A stretch of 64,000 bases of DNA from Pacificoceanicola sp048553275 (lineage in GTDB: Bacteria; Pseudomonadota; Alphaproteobacteria; Rhodobacterales; Rhodobacteraceae): contig NZ_JBLZMW010000015.1 in NCBI RefSeq assembly GCF_048553275.1, positions 62,001-126,000 of the forward strand, given 5' to 3'. Every line of letters begins with the position of its first letter. The stretch's first letter is position 1. Positions 51,248 to 60,133 of this stretch are shown in pieces. Below the pieces are notes generated by a model. It saw only the letters and a list, made by a program, of their open reading frames with translations, was not told the origin of the DNA and made no database searches. The translations under genes were made by a program, and so were the position numbers.

Positions 51248-52138
51248 TTACTCCACATTCTGAACCTGCTCGCGCATCTGCTCGATCACGGTCTTGAGCG
51301 CCAGACCGGTTGTGGTCAACGCGGCGTCACCCGATTTGGAACACAGCGTGTTGGCCTCGCGGTTGAACTCCTGCATGAGAAAGTCGAGCTTGCGCCCGAC
51401 CGCCCCCTCGGCGCGCAGCAAATCGCGCGCGGCGGTGACATGGGCGCGCAGGCGGTCGATCTCTTCGGTCACATCGGCCTTTGTAGCCAGCAGCGCCAGT
51501 TCCTGTGCAATGCGGGTCTCGTCGAGGCCATCGGTGTTTTCCATCACGCGGGCAAGCTGCGCCTTGAGGCGCTCTGCCTGCGCCGGGGCGCGGGCGGCGG
51601 CGCGGGCCTCAGCCTCGTCGACCAGCGCCGCGATCTCCTCGGTCTGGCGGGTCAGCACGGCGGCGAGTTTGTCGCCCTCGGCGCGGCGCATGGTGATGAA
51701 CTCCGCAAGCGCAACGTCGAAATCGGCGAGCAGCACGGCGGTCAGATCGCTTTGGTCGATTTCGGGGGCCTCGGCGGTCATGACCCCGCGCAATGCGACG
51801 ATATCGGCCGCCGTCGAGGGCGCAAGCGACAGGCCAAGCGACATGGCTGCCTGTTCGATGGTCATCATTGCATCGAGCACGGCGGCAAGCTGTGGCTCGT
51901 CGAGGCGCTGTGTGCCGTCCTCGGTGGCCGAGGTGATGCGCAGCCCGATTTGCACGTTGCCCCGGGTGAGCGCTGCCGCCGCGCGGGCGCGCACCTGCGC
52001 CTCCAGCCCGTCGATCCAGTCCGGCAGCCGCAGCCGCAGATCCAGCCCCTTGGCATTCACGCCGCGCAGCTCCCAGGTCCATCTCAGGCCAAGACCCTCG
52101 TCTTGCCTCGATGCAAAGCCCGTCATCGACTGCCGCAT
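51248..52138 (-). CDS. yicC: YicC/YloC-family endoribonuclease
   Basis: A 296-residue protein with the N-terminal MRQSMTGFASRQ and the C-terminal GRKLDFLMQEFNREANTLCSKS block that define the YicC/YloC (DUF1732) family, characterised in E. coli as an endoribonuclease. It heads a three-gene operon with gmk and the carbonic anhydrase, a pairing with gmk that is widely conserved. Confidence 0.94.
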   Translation of the reverse strand: MRQSMTGFASRQDEGLGLRWTWELRGVNAKGLDLRLRLPDWIDGLEAQVRARAAAALTRGNVQIGLRITSATEDGTQRLDEPQLAAVLDAMMTIEQAAMSLGLSLAPSTAADIVALRGVMTAEAPEIDQSDLTAVLLADFDVALAEFITMRRAEGDKLAAVLTRQTEEIAALVDEAEARAAARAPAQAERLKAQLARVMENTDGLDETRIAQELALLATKADVTEEIDRLRAHVTAARDLLRAEGAVGRKLDFLMQEFNREANTLCSKSGDAALTTTGLALKTVIEQMREQVQNVE

Positions 52139-52418
52139 TCCGGCCTCCTTTCACTTGTTGCCTCCGGGGTAGCGCCCCCGTTCGGGCAAGGCAAGCGCTG
52201 CCGCGGTTAAGAAAGGTTAACACCTTGAAATGGCGCAGGATTATCAGGGAACCCACAAGCTATTGAAAAGCTGAGAATTTAGCGCGGCGTTAACCTCTTG
52301 GTCACAAATGGGGCGAAATTGGGACAGCCTTCTGCTAGTAATGTTTCAGCAATACTGATTAAATCGTCCGAGTGGCAGGGGGCTCCCGCCGGATGAGCGA
52401 ACGCTGGGAGTGACTGCG

Positions 52419-53168
52419 ATGTTTGGCAATGGTGGCAATGATCGGGACGTGGTTTCGATGACGGATCGGGAAAAGGCAAAGCGGATGGGCCCCGTAAGGG
52501 CGGTCGAGGCCTATTGGATGGGCCTGTGTGGCGAGGACCAGATCCCGCTGCGCAGCCAGATCGATCCGCGTGGCATGGAAACCGCACTTGAGAATGCCTT
52601 TCTCATGGAGCGCATCGCACCGACCATGGGCAAGATCCGGGTTGCGGGCACACATCTGTCGGACCTGATGGGGATGCAGATCGCCGGAATGCCGCTCTCG
52701 ACGATGATTGCGCCCTCCGACCGGGAACAGTTCGGCCTCGCCATCGAGGCACTGTTTGCCGAGCCCTCCATCGTCAGGGTCGAGTTGCGGGCCGAGGGCG
52801 GCTTTGGCAAGCCCGACATGGAAGCGCATATGATCATCCTGCCGCTGCGCTCCGACTTCGGCGACGTCAGCCGCGCGCTTGGGGCGCTCATCACGCAGGG
52901 CCGCATCGGCCGCACCCCGCGCCGGTTCAACATCGTCAGCATCGACGTGACCCCGGCCCTGAAGATCGCCAATCCGGGCAAGCCAGCGCCAATGACCCCC
53001 GCCGAACAGGGCGCGCCCGCGCCGCTCCCGCGCATGTCCGCGCCAAAGCCGGTTTCGGTCGGGTCCGGCTTCTCCGAACGCCGCGCCGTCGTCAAGACCG
53101 ACGCAGAGGCCCGCCCGCCGGTAGTCCAGCGCGGCCACCTTCGGCTGGTGGTCTCGAACGACGACTGA
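52419..53168 (+). CDS. PAS-domain protein of unknown function
   Basis: A 249-residue soluble protein. Residues about 25-170 fit the PAS_5-type domain found in alphaproteobacteria (YWMGLCGEDQIPLRSQIDPR, GTHLSDLMGMQIAGMPLSTMI). The C-terminal 80 residues are Pro/Ala-rich and ends in a conserved-looking GHLRLVVSNDD. ATG 52419 is preferred over the GTG at 52410 because CTGGGAG lies 8 bp upstream of it. It is divergent from yicC; no output domain is present, so a regulatory or partner-binding role is inferred. Confidence 0.75.
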   Translation: MFGNGGNDRDVVSMTDREKAKRMGPVRAVEAYWMGLCGEDQIPLRSQIDPRGMETALENAFLMERIAPTMGKIRVAGTHLSDLMGMQIAGMPLSTMIAPSDREQFGLAIEALFAEPSIVRVELRAEGGFGKPDMEAHMIILPLRSDFGDVSRALGALITQGRIGRTPRRFNIVSIDVTPALKIANPGKPAPMTPAEQGAPAPLPRMSAPKPVSVGSGFSERRAVVKTDAEARPPVVQRGHLRLVVSNDD

Positions 53169-53219
53169 TCGGTTTTCCGCCCCGATCCCTAAGATTAGAG
53201 AAAAATCAAAGACATACAT

Positions 53220-53245
53220 CACGGCGCTCCACGCAGGGCGCCGTG
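53220..53245 (+). terminator. Hairpin after the PAS-protein gene
   Basis: 8-bp stem CACGGCGC / GCGCCGTG with a 10-nt loop, 51 bp past the stop; no T run. Confidence 0.5.
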
Positions 53246-53361
53246 ATCTGTCAGGATCGCACGCAACGGCCCGCCGGGACCGGGGCAAGCGGCCGCTGGT
53301 CTGCTGCACTTGGCGGCGAGATGACCCCGGCGCGTTGCCATTCGAAGCCGCGTCGCACACG

Positions 53362-53399
53362 AAAAAAGCCGCCCATCCGGATTGGACAGGCGGCTTTTC
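53362..53399 (-). terminator. Terminator of the DAHP synthase gene
   Basis: Minus strand stem AAAAGCCGCC / GGCGGCTTTT ending in TTTTTT, 18 bp after the stop codon. Confidence 0.85.
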
Positions 53400-53417
53400 G
53401 CATTTCAAGCCAAGAGC

Positions 53418-54788
53418 TTAGCCGTTGGCGGCCTCGGCGGCGGCCTGGCGACGACCCGAAAGCTCCTCGGCCACGAGGAAAGCCAGTTCCAGCGATTGCG
53501 ACGCGTTCAAACGCGGATCACAGGCCGTATGATAACGATCCGAGAGGTTCTCTTCGGTCACGTCCCGCACACCGCCGGTGCATTCGGTGACGTCCTGACC
53601 GGTCATCTCGAAATGCACGCCACCCGGGACCGTGCCCTCTGCGCCATGCACCGCGAAGAATTCGCGCACTTCGCGCAGAACGCTGTCGAAGGGGCGCGTC
53701 TTGTAACCGGTGGCGGATTTGATCGTGTTGCCATGCATCGGGTCACAGACCCAGGTGACATTGGCCCCCTCTTCCTGCACGGCCTTGATCAGGCGCGGCA
53801 GGTGTTCGGCGACCTTGCCCGCGCCGAACCGCGCGATCAGCGTCAGCTTGCCCGCCTCATTGGCCGGGTTGAGCTTTTGCATCAGCACCTTGAGATCCTC
53901 GGCGGTGGTCGTCGGGCCACATTTCAGGCCAACCGGGTTCAGCACGCCACTGGCAAACTCAACATGCGCACCGTCGGGCTGGCGGGTGCGGTCGCCGATC
54001 CAGATCATGTGGCCGGACCCTGCCAGCCATTTGCCGGAGGTGGAATCGTTGCGGCAGAGCGCCTCCTCATATTCCAGCAGCAGCGATTCATGGCTGGTGT
54101 AGAAGTCCACAACCTGCAGGGTGTGCGCCTGCTGTCCGGTCACGCCCGCCGCCTTGATGAAGTCGAGTGTATCAGTGATGCGCGCGGCCATCTCGCGGTA
54201 CTTTTCAGCGCCGTCGCGGTCGGTAAAGCCCAGCGTCCATTGGTGCACCTGATGCACGTCCGCATAACCACCGGTCGAAAAGGCCCGCAACAGGTTCAGC
54301 GTGGCGGCGGCCTGCGTGTAGGCCTGCAACATCTTCCTGGGGTCCGGGATGCGGGATTCCGGTGTGAAGGCCAGCTCGTTGATGATGTCGCCGCGATAGC
54401 TCGGCAGCTCGACGCCATCAATCGTTTCGGTCGGCGCGGAGCGCGGCTTGGCGAACTGACCGGCCATGCGGCCGACCTTCACCACCGGCACCTTGGCACC
54501 ATAGGTCAGGACCATGGCCATCTGCAGCATGACCTTGAAGGTGTCGCGAATGCCGTCGGCGCTGAACTGATCGAAGGCCTCGGCACAATCGCCGCCCTGC
54601 AACAGGAACGCCTCGCCCCGCCCGGCGGCGGCAAGATGCGATTTCAGCGTGCGCGCCTCACCGGCAAAGACCAGCGGCGGATATTTGGACAACTGTGCCT
54701 CGACGGCATTCAGCGCGGCCTCATCCGTATAGTCGGGCATCTGAACCCGCGGTTTGGCGCGCCAGTTCGATTTGTGCCACTCGCTCAT
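53418..54788 (-). CDS. Class II 3-deoxy-7-phosphoheptulonate synthase
   Basis: A 456-residue class II (plant-type) DAHP synthase, the first shikimate-pathway enzyme, condensing PEP and erythrose 4-phosphate. Identified by FLLQGGDCAEAFDQFSADG, KVGRMAGQFAKPRS, HESLLLEYEEALCR, and the metal-binding C-terminal VTECTGG. It is transcribed alone, with its own terminator. Other shikimate genes in this window are at 27-29 and 40 kb. Confidence 0.93.
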   Translation of the reverse strand: MSEWHKSNWRAKPRVQMPDYTDEAALNAVEAQLSKYPPLVFAGEARTLKSHLAAAGRGEAFLLQGGDCAEAFDQFSADGIRDTFKVMLQMAMVLTYGAKVPVVKVGRMAGQFAKPRSAPTETIDGVELPSYRGDIINELAFTPESRIPDPRKMLQAYTQAAATLNLLRAFSTGGYADVHQVHQWTLGFTDRDGAEKYREMAARITDTLDFIKAAGVTGQQAHTLQVVDFYTSHESLLLEYEEALCRNDSTSGKWLAGSGHMIWIGDRTRQPDGAHVEFASGVLNPVGLKCGPTTTAEDLKVLMQKLNPANEAGKLTLIARFGAGKVAEHLPRLIKAVQEEGANVTWVCDPMHGNTIKSATGYKTRPFDSVLREVREFFAVHGAEGTVPGGVHFEMTGQDVTECTGGVRDVTEENLSDRYHTACDPRLNASQSLELAFLVAEELSGRRQAAAEAANG

Positions 54789-54975
54789 TGGTCTTCTCCG
54801 GTTCTCTCAGGTTAGCTCGGGTCGTTTGCGTTAACGTCCCTGATCTATAGCGAATGCAGCGGGCAGGCCCAACCACGAAATTTCGCGCCTCTCTTGACGC
54901 GCCCGGCAGGTCGTGGCCAAGGTCTTGGGAAGACAGGACATGGCCTGTTGAATGACGCCGGAAGGACGCTGCCTG

Positions 54976-55986
54976 ATGCTCCCACCCTCTCAGCGAAAGA
55001 TCGTCGAGCTCGACGAGATCCCGGACAAGCCGCGTCGGTTCGTCTTCGTGCTGTTGGAGAATTTTACGCTGTTGAGTTTCGCGGCGGCGCTGGATTGCTT
55101 GCGGCTGGCCAACCGCATGTCTGGCAAGACGCTGTATGAATGGACGCTGGTCGGCGAGACTGGCGGGGACGTCAGCTGTTCCACCGGCACAGTATTCAAG
55201 CCGGAGCATGGCCTTGGTGAGCTGAACCGCGGCGATATGGTCGTCCTGTGCGGCGGCGCGCAGGTGCAAGAGGCCACCACCAAGAAACTGCTCGGCTGGT
55301 TGCGCCGCGAGGCCCGCAAGGGCGTCGGCTTTGCCGGATTGTGCACGGCGGCCTATACGCTGGCCAAGGCCGGGCTTCTGGATGGCAAGCGGGCGACGAT
55401 CCACTGGGAGAATCAGGACAGCTTTTCGGAGGAGTTCGAGGAGGTCATCCTGACCAAATCGGTCTTTGCCATCGACGGCAACCGGCTGACCACGGCGGGC
55501 GGCACCTCTTCCATCGACCTGTTCCTGCAGGTGATCGCCAATGACCATGGCGAAGCGCTGGCCAATGCGGTGGCCGATCAGCAGATCTACAGCTCGATCC
55601 GCACCGATCAGGACACGCAGCGGCTCTCGGTGCCAACCCGCATCGGCGTGCGTCACCCCAAGTTGAGCCAGGTCATCCACAAGATGGAAGCCAACATCGA
55701 AGAACCGATCAGCCCTTCGATCCTGGCCAGGGATGTGGGCATGTCCACGCGCCAGCTCGAACGGCTCTTCAGGCGCTACCTGAATCGCTCGCCAAAGCGC
55801 TATTACATGGAACTGCGGCTGCAAAAGGCGCGCAACCTGCTGATGCAAACCGACATGAGTGTGATCAACGTGGCGCTGGCTTGCGGCTTTGCCTCGCCCT
55901 CGCATTTCTCCAAATGCTACCGCGCGCATTACGACACGACGCCCTACCGCGAACGCGGCGCCCACGCCTCGCGCCAGTCGGTCTGA
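54976..55986 (+). CDS. GlxA-family AraC-type transcriptional regulator
   Basis: A 336-residue regulator: DJ-1/PfpI-like domain (about residues 15-200) with GLCTAAYTLAKAG carrying Cys at the nucleophile elbow, then AraC HTH (about 225-325) with SPSILARDVGMSTRQLERLFRR and INVALACGFASPSHFSKCYR. ATG 54976 has GAAGGA upstream; another ATG at 54952 lacks one. Close relatives regulate choline, carnitine or glycine betaine catabolism (GbdR/CdhR); the target here is not evident. Confidence 0.88.
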   Translation: MLPPSQRKIVELDEIPDKPRRFVFVLLENFTLLSFAAALDCLRLANRMSGKTLYEWTLVGETGGDVSCSTGTVFKPEHGLGELNRGDMVVLCGGAQVQEATTKKLLGWLRREARKGVGFAGLCTAAYTLAKAGLLDGKRATIHWENQDSFSEEFEEVILTKSVFAIDGNRLTTAGGTSSIDLFLQVIANDHGEALANAVADQQIYSSIRTDQDTQRLSVPTRIGVRHPKLSQVIHKMEANIEEPISPSILARDVGMSTRQLERLFRRYLNRSPKRYYMELRLQKARNLLMQTDMSVINVALACGFASPSHFSKCYRAHYDTTPYRERGAHASRQSV

Positions 55987-56160
55987 GTCAAGACGTACAA
56001 GCCCGCTTGCCGGCCGCCGCCAGCAATTCGGAACAGAAGACATCCATCGCCGGTTTCTTCGGACCACACCCGGGATCTGCGTCGAGCCGAGACAAGACCT
56101 GGCCGCTTTAATAACCCGCCCGCGTCAAAGCGCTCGACGCCGCCCGTTTCACCGGTCCCA

Positions 56161-56250
56161 AAATATCCCGGGGGAGGCCGAAGGCCGGGGGCGGAGCCCC
56201 AGTTTGCGGGGTTCCGCAGGAACCGCGCCGGTCGGCGCGCGCAAGCGCGG
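56161..56250. repeat. Rhodobacterales-type G/C-rich intergenic repeat
   Basis: The stretch AATATCCCGGGGGAGGCC with the following GAAGGCCGGGGGCGGAGCC and CCAGTTTGCGGGGTTCC has the look of a dispersed intergenic element commonly seen in Rhodobacterales. It is full of short inverted repeats and non-coding. The wider gap is 290 bp between the GlxA-type regulator and the small exported protein. Confidence 0.5.
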
Positions 56251-56277
56251 CGAAATCCGTCGCCTGCATGCGTCCCG

Positions 56278-56697
56278 TCAGAACAGCCCAGTCAGCTTTG
56301 CGTAATCGCTGTTGAAGCGAAAGTTGATCGAAACGACCTCTTCCCCGCGATCGTGATAAAAAACATAGGCATAGAGGTAAGTGTAGCCGGTCCAGTAGGC
56401 CAGAAGTTCCTCCACGAAGCCATTCTCATGCACGATGCGGCGCAGGGTGGCGACGTTTTCGAAGTCCTGCGGATAGAGCCGCTCGACGGAGGCGTCGAGC
56501 GCGTCGAGCTGGGATTCCGTCATCTCGTCTCCACCGCCGAAGCGGAGCATCAGATCCTGTATCTGGCGGGTCGTGATCAGCCGGTCCATGACACCGCGCA
56601 TGTCGTCATAGCAGGCAAAGACCGGCTCGCCCTGCTGCGCGGTGGCCGGGGTGGTCAGGGCAACGGCGGCGAGGCAAAATGACTGCAGAAAACGCAT
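56278..56697 (-). CDS. Small exported protein of unknown function
   Basis: A 139-residue protein with a signal peptide (FLQSFCLAAVALTTPATA) and a mature part of about 118 residues with one Cys (FACYDDM) and an aromatic C-terminal region (YWTGYTYLYAYVFYHDRGEE). I do not recognise the family. It is on the same strand as the PQQ sugar dehydrogenase, 100 bp downstream. Confidence 0.65.
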   Translation of the reverse strand: MRFLQSFCLAAVALTTPATAQQGEPVFACYDDMRGVMDRLITTRQIQDLMLRFGGGDEMTESQLDALDASVERLYPQDFENVATLRRIVHENGFVEELLAYWTGYTYLYAYVFYHDRGEEVVSINFRFNSDYAKLTGLF

Positions 56698-56797
56698 CGG
56701 GTCAACTCCTTCGGGTCACAATAGCCGGTATGCTGTCATGGCCCGTTGGATTTGCACAGGTCTTTCGCGCCCTGCCCGGCGCGCCCGGATCCCCGGA

Positions 56798-57880
56798 TCA
56801 ATCAAGCCGGTAGAGCGCGCCCTCGTAGACCGACAGGAACCACAGTTTGCCATCCGGTCCCTGCGCCACGTCGCGCACACGGCCGGTTTCCGGTCCTTCG
56901 ATCCTTTCGACCTCGCGGAGCGGATCGCCCGAAAGACGCGAGATATAGCCGAATTTCAACGAGCCGACAAAGGCGTCGCCGTCCCAATCCCCGCCCTCGA
57001 AGAAGGTCATTCCGGAGGGAGCCATGGACGGATCCCAGAAGAACACCGGCTGCGCCATGCCGTCCTTTGTGGTGCCCTCTCCGATCTTCGTGCCGTTGTA
57101 ATTGACCCCGTAGGAAATCACCGGCCAGCCGTAGTTGGTGCCGGGTGTGATGCGGTTGATCTCGTCGCCGCCCTGCGCGCCATGCTCCACGGTCCAGAGC
57201 TGCCCGGCGGCGTCAAGCGCGGCACCTTGCGGATTGCGATGGCCATAGCTCCAGATTTCCGGCTGCGCCCCGTCTGTGCCCACAAACGGATTGCCGGGCA
57301 CCGGTTTGCCGTCCTTGGTGATGTGCAGGACAGAGCCGTTATGCATCGACAGATCCTGTGCCTGTCCGTCGTTGCCGCGATCCCCGACGGTCACAAAGAG
57401 CGTGCCCTCGGGCGATTCCACCAGGCGCGATCCAAAGTGAAAGCCGCCACCGGTGCCGCGGGCGATCTCGAAGATTGTCTCGCCCTCGGCCAGGCTGCGG
57501 CCATCCTCGGACAGGCGCGCGCGGTAAACGGCGGTGCCGGAGCCACGGACAAACTGGCGCTTGGCATAGGTCACGAAAATCTCGCGCGACTCGGCAAAAT
57601 CGCGCGGCACGAGGATGTCGAGTAGGCCGCCCTGCCCGTCCGCCTGCACTTTGGGCGGATTGGCCACCGCCCAGCGATCCTCGCCCTTCTGCGCCACCAG
57701 CGCGCCGTCGCGCAGGGTGATCAAAATGGTGCCATCGGGCAGAAAATCGAAGGCCCAGGGCGTGTCGAGCCCCTCCACGACAACCGTGGCCTGTTTCGTG
57801 CCCGATTGCGTTTCAATCGGACCGGCCATCGCGGCACCGGCAAGCATCGGGAATAAAAGAACAAAAGAAAATCTGTGCAT
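56798..57880 (-). CDS. PQQ-dependent soluble aldose sugar dehydrogenase
   Basis: A 360-residue exported beta-propeller with a signal peptide (ending AGAAMA). It belongs to the soluble glucose/sorbosone dehydrogenase (Asd/YliI) family: LDTPWAFDFLPDG, GTGGGFHFGSRLV, SYGHRNPQGAALD, VEHGAQGGDEINRITPGTNYGW and GPDGKLWFLS. Oxidises aldoses with PQQ. It is the second quinoprotein in the window, divergent from the liv operon. Confidence 0.9.
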   Translation of the reverse strand: MHRFSFVLLFPMLAGAAMAGPIETQSGTKQATVVVEGLDTPWAFDFLPDGTILITLRDGALVAQKGEDRWAVANPPKVQADGQGGLLDILVPRDFAESREIFVTYAKRQFVRGSGTAVYRARLSEDGRSLAEGETIFEIARGTGGGFHFGSRLVESPEGTLFVTVGDRGNDGQAQDLSMHNGSVLHITKDGKPVPGNPFVGTDGAQPEIWSYGHRNPQGAALDAAGQLWTVEHGAQGGDEINRITPGTNYGWPVISYGVNYNGTKIGEGTTKDGMAQPVFFWDPSMAPSGMTFFEGGDWDGDAFVGSLKFGYISRLSGDPLREVERIEGPETGRVRDVAQGPDGKLWFLSVYEGALYRLD

Positions 57881-58041
57881 GGGTCACCTCCTTGGGATCA
57901 TATGGGCGGTTTGGCGCGCCGGACAAGACATGTCTGACGGCGATGTGACCGGACGGCAGGCGATGCGATGCCTCTTTTCTTTTGCAAAACCCGCGCATAG
58001 GCTGACGCCAGAACACAGTGTTCCAATGAGGGAGAAACCAC

Positions 58042-59238
58042 ATGAAAAAGCTGTTGATGGCGACAACCGCCACCGCGATGCTTGCTGGCGCGGCCTATGC
58101 CGAAAGCCATGAAAACGCGATCAAGCTCGGGGTGATCCTCGGCTTTACCGGTCCGATCGAAAGCCTGACCCCGGCGATGGCTGCGGGTGCCGAAATGGCA
58201 ATGAGCGAAGTCACCGACAGCGGCAAGCTGCTGGGCGGCGCGATGATCGAGCCGGTCCGCGCCGACAGCACCTGTGTCGACAGTGCCGCCGCCACCGCCG
58301 CCGCCGAGCGCCTGATCACCTCCGAGGGGATCAAGGGCATCATGGGCGCGGATTGCTCCGGCGTGACCGGCGCGGTTCTGGCCAATGCCGCCGTGCCGAA
58401 TGGCATGGTGATGATCTCGCCGTCGGCGACCTCTCCGGCGCTGTCCGAGGCCGAGGACAACGGCCTGTTCTTCCGCACCGCCCCGTCCGACGCCCGTCAG
58501 GGGGCCGTTCTGGCGCAGATCCTGCTGGACAAGGGCATCAATTCGGTGGCCGTGACCTATACCAACAATGACTATGGCAAAGGCTTCTCCGACGCCTTCA
58601 ACAAGAACTTCACCGATGGCGGTGGCGAGGTCACGCTGACCGCCGCGCATGAGGACGGCAAGGCCGATTACTCTGCCGAAGTCGGCGCGCTGGCCTCTGC
58701 GGGCGGCGATGCGCTTGTCGTGCTTGGCTATGTCGATCAGGGCGGCGCCGGGATCATTCAGGCCTCGCTGGACACCGGTGCGTTCGATCTGTTCGCACTG
58801 GGTGACGGCATGGTCGGCGACAGCCTGACCGAGCGGTTCGGCTCTGACATTGATGGCGCCATCGCCACGATCGCCGGTTCCGAAAACGAAGGTGGCCCGA
58901 AGTTCGCTGAAATGGCCGGCGCCGCCGGAATCGACGGCACCGCCGTTTACGCGGGCGAGAGCTATGACGCGGCAGCGCTGATCCTGCTGGCCATGGCGGC
59001 GGCAAACTCCGCCGAGCCGGGCGATTACGCGGGCAAGATCCTCGACGTGGCCAACGCGCCGGGCGAAGTGATCCTGCCGGGTGAGCTTGACAAGGCGCTG
59101 GAGATTCTCGCCGGCGGCGGCGAAATCGACTATGCTGGCGCGACCGGCGTCGAGCTTGTGGGTCCGGGTGAGGCAGCTGGCTCCTATGCCGAGTACACCA
59201 TCGAGGATGGTGCCCTCAAGGTTGTGGGCTATCACTGA
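58042..59238 (+). CDS. Branched-chain amino acid-type ABC substrate-binding protein
   Basis: A 398-residue LivJ-type type-I periplasmic binding protein: signal peptide MKKLLMATTATAMLAGAAYA, then IKLGVILGFTGPIESLTPAM, CSGVTGAVLANAAV and GESYDAAALILLAMA. GGGAGAAA precedes the ATG. First gene of the liv operon; the ligand could be branched-chain amino acids or related compounds such as amides or aromatics. Confidence 0.9.
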   Translation: MKKLLMATTATAMLAGAAYAESHENAIKLGVILGFTGPIESLTPAMAAGAEMAMSEVTDSGKLLGGAMIEPVRADSTCVDSAAATAAAERLITSEGIKGIMGADCSGVTGAVLANAAVPNGMVMISPSATSPALSEAEDNGLFFRTAPSDARQGAVLAQILLDKGINSVAVTYTNNDYGKGFSDAFNKNFTDGGGEVTLTAAHEDGKADYSAEVGALASAGGDALVVLGYVDQGGAGIIQASLDTGAFDLFALGDGMVGDSLTERFGSDIDGAIATIAGSENEGGPKFAEMAGAAGIDGTAVYAGESYDAAALILLAMAAANSAEPGDYAGKILDVANAPGEVILPGELDKALEILAGGGEIDYAGATGVELVGPGEAAGSYAEYTIEDGALKVVGYH

Positions 59239-59277
59239 TCTGATGGCACAGCCCTGATTTCAGGGCTTGCGCATTTC

Positions 59278-59304
59278 GGCGGCGCGGGGCATTCCCGCGC
59301 CGCC
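59278..59304 (+). terminator. Attenuator hairpin between livJ-like gene and livG
   Basis: Perfect 11-bp stem GGCGGCGCGGG / CCCGCGCCGCC, 5-nt loop, followed by TTCAT. Consistent with stronger expression of the binding protein than of the downstream genes. Confidence 0.65.
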
Positions 59305-59353
59305 TTCATAAGCAAAGAGCGTTGATAACGGCGCCGCGACAGGGGAAAATGGA

Positions 59354-60133
59354 TTGATCCGGGTTGAGAACCTTCACCGCCATTTCGGCGGGTTTCGTGC
59401 CGTTGACGGCGCCTCCTTGGAGATTGCCACAGGCTCCATCACCGGGCTTGTCGGGCCGAATGGCGCGGGCAAGACCACGCTGTTCAACGTGATCGCCGGT
59501 GCCCTGCCGCCGACATCGGGCCGTGTGTTCATGGATGGCGAGGACATCACCGGGCTGCCGCCCCATGCGCTGTTCCACAAAGGGTTGCTCCGCACGTTTC
59601 AGATCGCGCATGAGTTCTCCTCCATGTCCTGCCGCGAGAACCTGATGATGGTGCCGGGCGGGCAGTCGGGCGAAGTGCTGTGGAATACGTGGTTCGGGCG
59701 CAAACGCATCGCCGACGAGGAACGCGCGCTGCGCGCCAAGGCCGACGAGGTGCTGGATTTCCTGACCATCGCGCATCTGGCCGATCACCCCGCCGGTGCA
59801 ATCTCCGGTGGCCAGAAAAAGCTGCTGGAGCTGGGGCGGACCATGATGGTCGATGCCAAGATCGTGTTCCTCGACGAGGTGGGCGCGGGCGTGAACCGCA
59901 CGCTGCTGATGACCATCGCGGACACGATCATCCGTTTGAACAAGGAGCGCGGCTATACCTTCTGCGTCATCGAGCATGACATGGATTTCATCGGCAAGAT
60001 CTGTGATCCGGTGATCGTCATGGCCGAGGGCAAGAAGCTCGCCGAAGGAACGCTGGCCGAGATCAAGGCCAATGAAGCGGTGATCGAGGCCTACCTGGGC
60101 ACCGGTTTGAAGAACAAGGAGGCCGCGTCATGA
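59354..60133 (+). CDS. livG: Liv-type ABC transporter ATP-binding protein LivG
   Basis: A 259-residue ATPase with Walker A VGPNGAGKTT, the LivG loop HALFHKGLLRTFQIAHEFSSM, signature ISGGQKKLLELGRTMM and Walker B IVFLDEV followed by GAGVNRTL. The start is TTG 59354 (IRVENLHRHFGGF), preceded by AGGGGAA; no in-frame ATG lies nearby upstream. Overlaps the next gene by ATGA. Confidence 0.92.
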   Translation: MIRVENLHRHFGGFRAVDGASLEIATGSITGLVGPNGAGKTTLFNVIAGALPPTSGRVFMDGEDITGLPPHALFHKGLLRTFQIAHEFSSMSCRENLMMVPGGQSGEVLWNTWFGRKRIADEERALRAKADEVLDFLTIAHLADHPAGAISGGQKKLLELGRTMMVDAKIVFLDEVGAGVNRTLLMTIADTIIRLNKERGYTFCVIEHDMDFIGKICDPVIVMAEGKKLAEGTLAEIKANEAVIEAYLGTGLKNKEAAS

